Source: CAYQTE01 sp964420285
Lineage (GTDB): Bacteria; Planctomycetota; Phycisphaerae; Tepidisphaerales; Tepidisphaeraceae
Assembly (NCBI GenBank): GCA_964420285.1
Contig: CAYQTE010000089.1
Span: 1 to 15,678 of the forward strand
Direction of reading: 5' to 3'
Length of the DNA stretch: 15,678 nucleotides
Part shown: positions 14,558 to 15,678 of the stretch, piece by piece
How the letters are laid out: each line of letters starts with the position of its first letter
Position numbering within the stretch: position 1 is the stretch's first letter
Program-made: the position numbers and the translations under genes
The notes under the pieces: generated by a model
The model's database searches: none
What the model was told of the DNA's origin: nothing
Seen by the model: only the letters and a program-made list of their open reading frames with translations

Positions 14558-15678
14558 ATGTCGCAGCCCACGATCGAACAGGCATTGCACGCCGCCGTCG
14601 AGCACCACCGCGCCGGGCGATTGCGCGAGGCCCAGTCGATCTATCGCAACGTCCTGGCCGTCCAGCCCAACCAACCCGATGCACTGCACCTGCTGGGCCT
14701 GATTGCCGGCCAGCTCGGCCACCGCGAGCAGGCCACGGACCTGCTGCGCCAGGCCATCGCGGCCGCACCCGACAACGCGGAATTCCACTGCGATCTGGCC
14801 AGTGCCCTGCAAAGTCAGGGCCGGATCGACGAGGCTATCGCCTGTTGCCAGAAGTCGCTGGCACTTTCGCCCATGTTGGCCGAAGCCCACTGCAACCTCG
14901 GCAACGCCCTGAGCGCCACGGGCCAGTTCGATCAGGCCGTTGTATGCTTCCAACGCGCCATCGCGCTCAAGTCGGATCTGCTTGTCGCCCGCCTTGGCCT
15001 TGGCAACGCGCTGCTGGGCAAGGGTGAAATCGACGCGGCCATCACCTGCCTGCAGCGGACCATCGAAATGAATCCCGGATTCGTCGAAGCTCATTGCAGC
15101 CTCGGCAATGCCTGGAAAGTCAAGGGGCAACTCGACCGGGCCATCACCTGCTATCAACGGGCGATCGAACTGAAGGGCGACTTCTTCGATGCCCTCAACA
15201 ACCTCGCCGTCGCCTTGCGCGATCAGGGCCGGGCGGATCAATCGGTGGTTTACTGCCGGCGGGCACTGTTGCTGAATCCCGCGTCCGTCGAAGCCCACGC
15301 CAATCTGGGCATGGCCCTGTGCGATATGAAACAGGAGGATCAGGCCATCTCCTGTTTCCAGCGGGCGTTGGCGCTCAACCCCAGTTTTGCGCCGGCCCAC
15401 GCTGCACTGGCCGGGTCGTTCAGCCGCAAGAATCAACTCGATGAGGCCATCAATTCATATCAGCGGGCAATCGCGTTAAAGTCGAATCTTGTCGAAGCAC
15501 ACGCGAATCTCGGCAAGATCTGGATCGAGACCGGGCAGATCGATCGGGCGATCGCCGCCTATGAGCGAGCCCGCCAGATCAAGCCCGAGCTTGTTCCAGT
15601 GCATGATGGCCTGCTTTACGCCATGCTCTTTGCCGCAACTCCCGACCCACAAGGTCTCCTCCTCGAAAGCCGACAATG
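14558..15678 (+). CDS. TPR protein, probable GT41 (SPINDLY/OGT-type) glycosyltransferase (3' end cut by window edge)
   Basis: Open from ATG 14558 to the last base, 373 codons, no stop. It begins MSQPTIEQALHAAVEHHRAG, the same front end as the upstream genes, including their characteristic second unit (DALHLLGLIAGQLGHREQAT) and the 33-residue third unit. Ten TPR units are present, more than in any neighbour (six to eight). They are followed by VPVHDGLLYAMLF and GLLLESRQ, which match the cap and linker that precede the GT41 domain in the other copies. The catalytic domain lies outside the window, so GT41 identity is inferred from the front end, linker and position. The start is set by TAGGAT-N7-ATG; the in-frame ATG at 14549 overlaps the hexamer. 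With ten TPRs it should have the longest acceptor-binding superhelix of the set. Confidence 0.85.
   Translation, partial: MSQPTIEQALHAAVEHHRAGRLREAQSIYRNVLAVQPNQPDALHLLGLIAGQLGHREQATDLLRQAIAAAPDNAEFHCDLASALQSQGRIDEAIACCQKSLALSPMLAEAHCNLGNALSATGQFDQAVVCFQRAIALKSDLLVARLGLGNALLGKGEIDAAITCLQRTIEMNPGFVEAHCSLGNAWKVKGQLDRAITCYQRAIELKGDFFDALNNLAVALRDQGRADQSVVYCRRALLLNPASVEAHANLGMALCDMKQEDQAISCFQRALALNPSFAPAHAALAGSFSRKNQLDEAINSYQRAIALKSNLVEAHANLGKIWIETGQIDRAIAAYERARQIKPELVPVHDGLLYAMLFAATPDPQGLLLESRQ

Overview
The window is GC-rich (about 60% by eye) and almost fully coding. The pseudopilin-like proteins with a Pro-Leu-rich N-terminus and an 'LFGDGHV' C-terminus, together with tandem TPR glycosyltransferases of the SPINDLY/OGT type, suggest a planctomycete, perhaps Phycisphaerae-related. 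This assignment is inference from gene content only. I saw no tRNA, rRNA, CRISPR array, transposase or integrase.

Layout. (1) 1-890, minus strand: a 2-hydroxyacid (phosphoglycerate-type) dehydrogenase cut by the left edge. (2) 1059-2850, plus: a type II restriction-modification pair, made of a beta-class DNA methyltransferase overlapping a PaeR7I/XhoI-family endonuclease. (3) 2932-4867, plus: three tandem paralogues of a small one-TM pseudopilin-like protein. (4) 4879-15678, plus: six consecutive TPR-glycosyltransferase genes. The first carries a GT9/heptosyltransferase-like domain. The next four carry complete GT41 (SPINDLY/O-GlcNAc-transferase-type) domains. The sixth runs off the right edge after ten TPRs.

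The methyltransferase should protect host sites from the endonuclease; no CTCGAG was found by eye in the window. The GT array looks like a locally amplified protein-glycosylation toolbox. The units share a promoter, an N-terminus and a TPR front end, but differ in TPR number and in catalytic-site signature. The three surface-type proteins just upstream are candidate acceptors by proximity only.

The most distinctive signal is regulatory. The methyltransferase and the five GT41-type genes have a TANNNT hexamer exactly 7 nt before the start codon, and the first TPR gene has one 8 nt before it. None of them has a convincing Shine-Dalgarno. This is the layout of leaderless transcription. In three GT junctions the hexamer is preceded by TAGTCC at exactly 17 nt. 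The neighbouring pseudopilin-like genes instead have good Shine-Dalgarno sites. The gap before the third TPR gene holds an AT-rich array of GATTACGA-type repeats phased at 22 bp.
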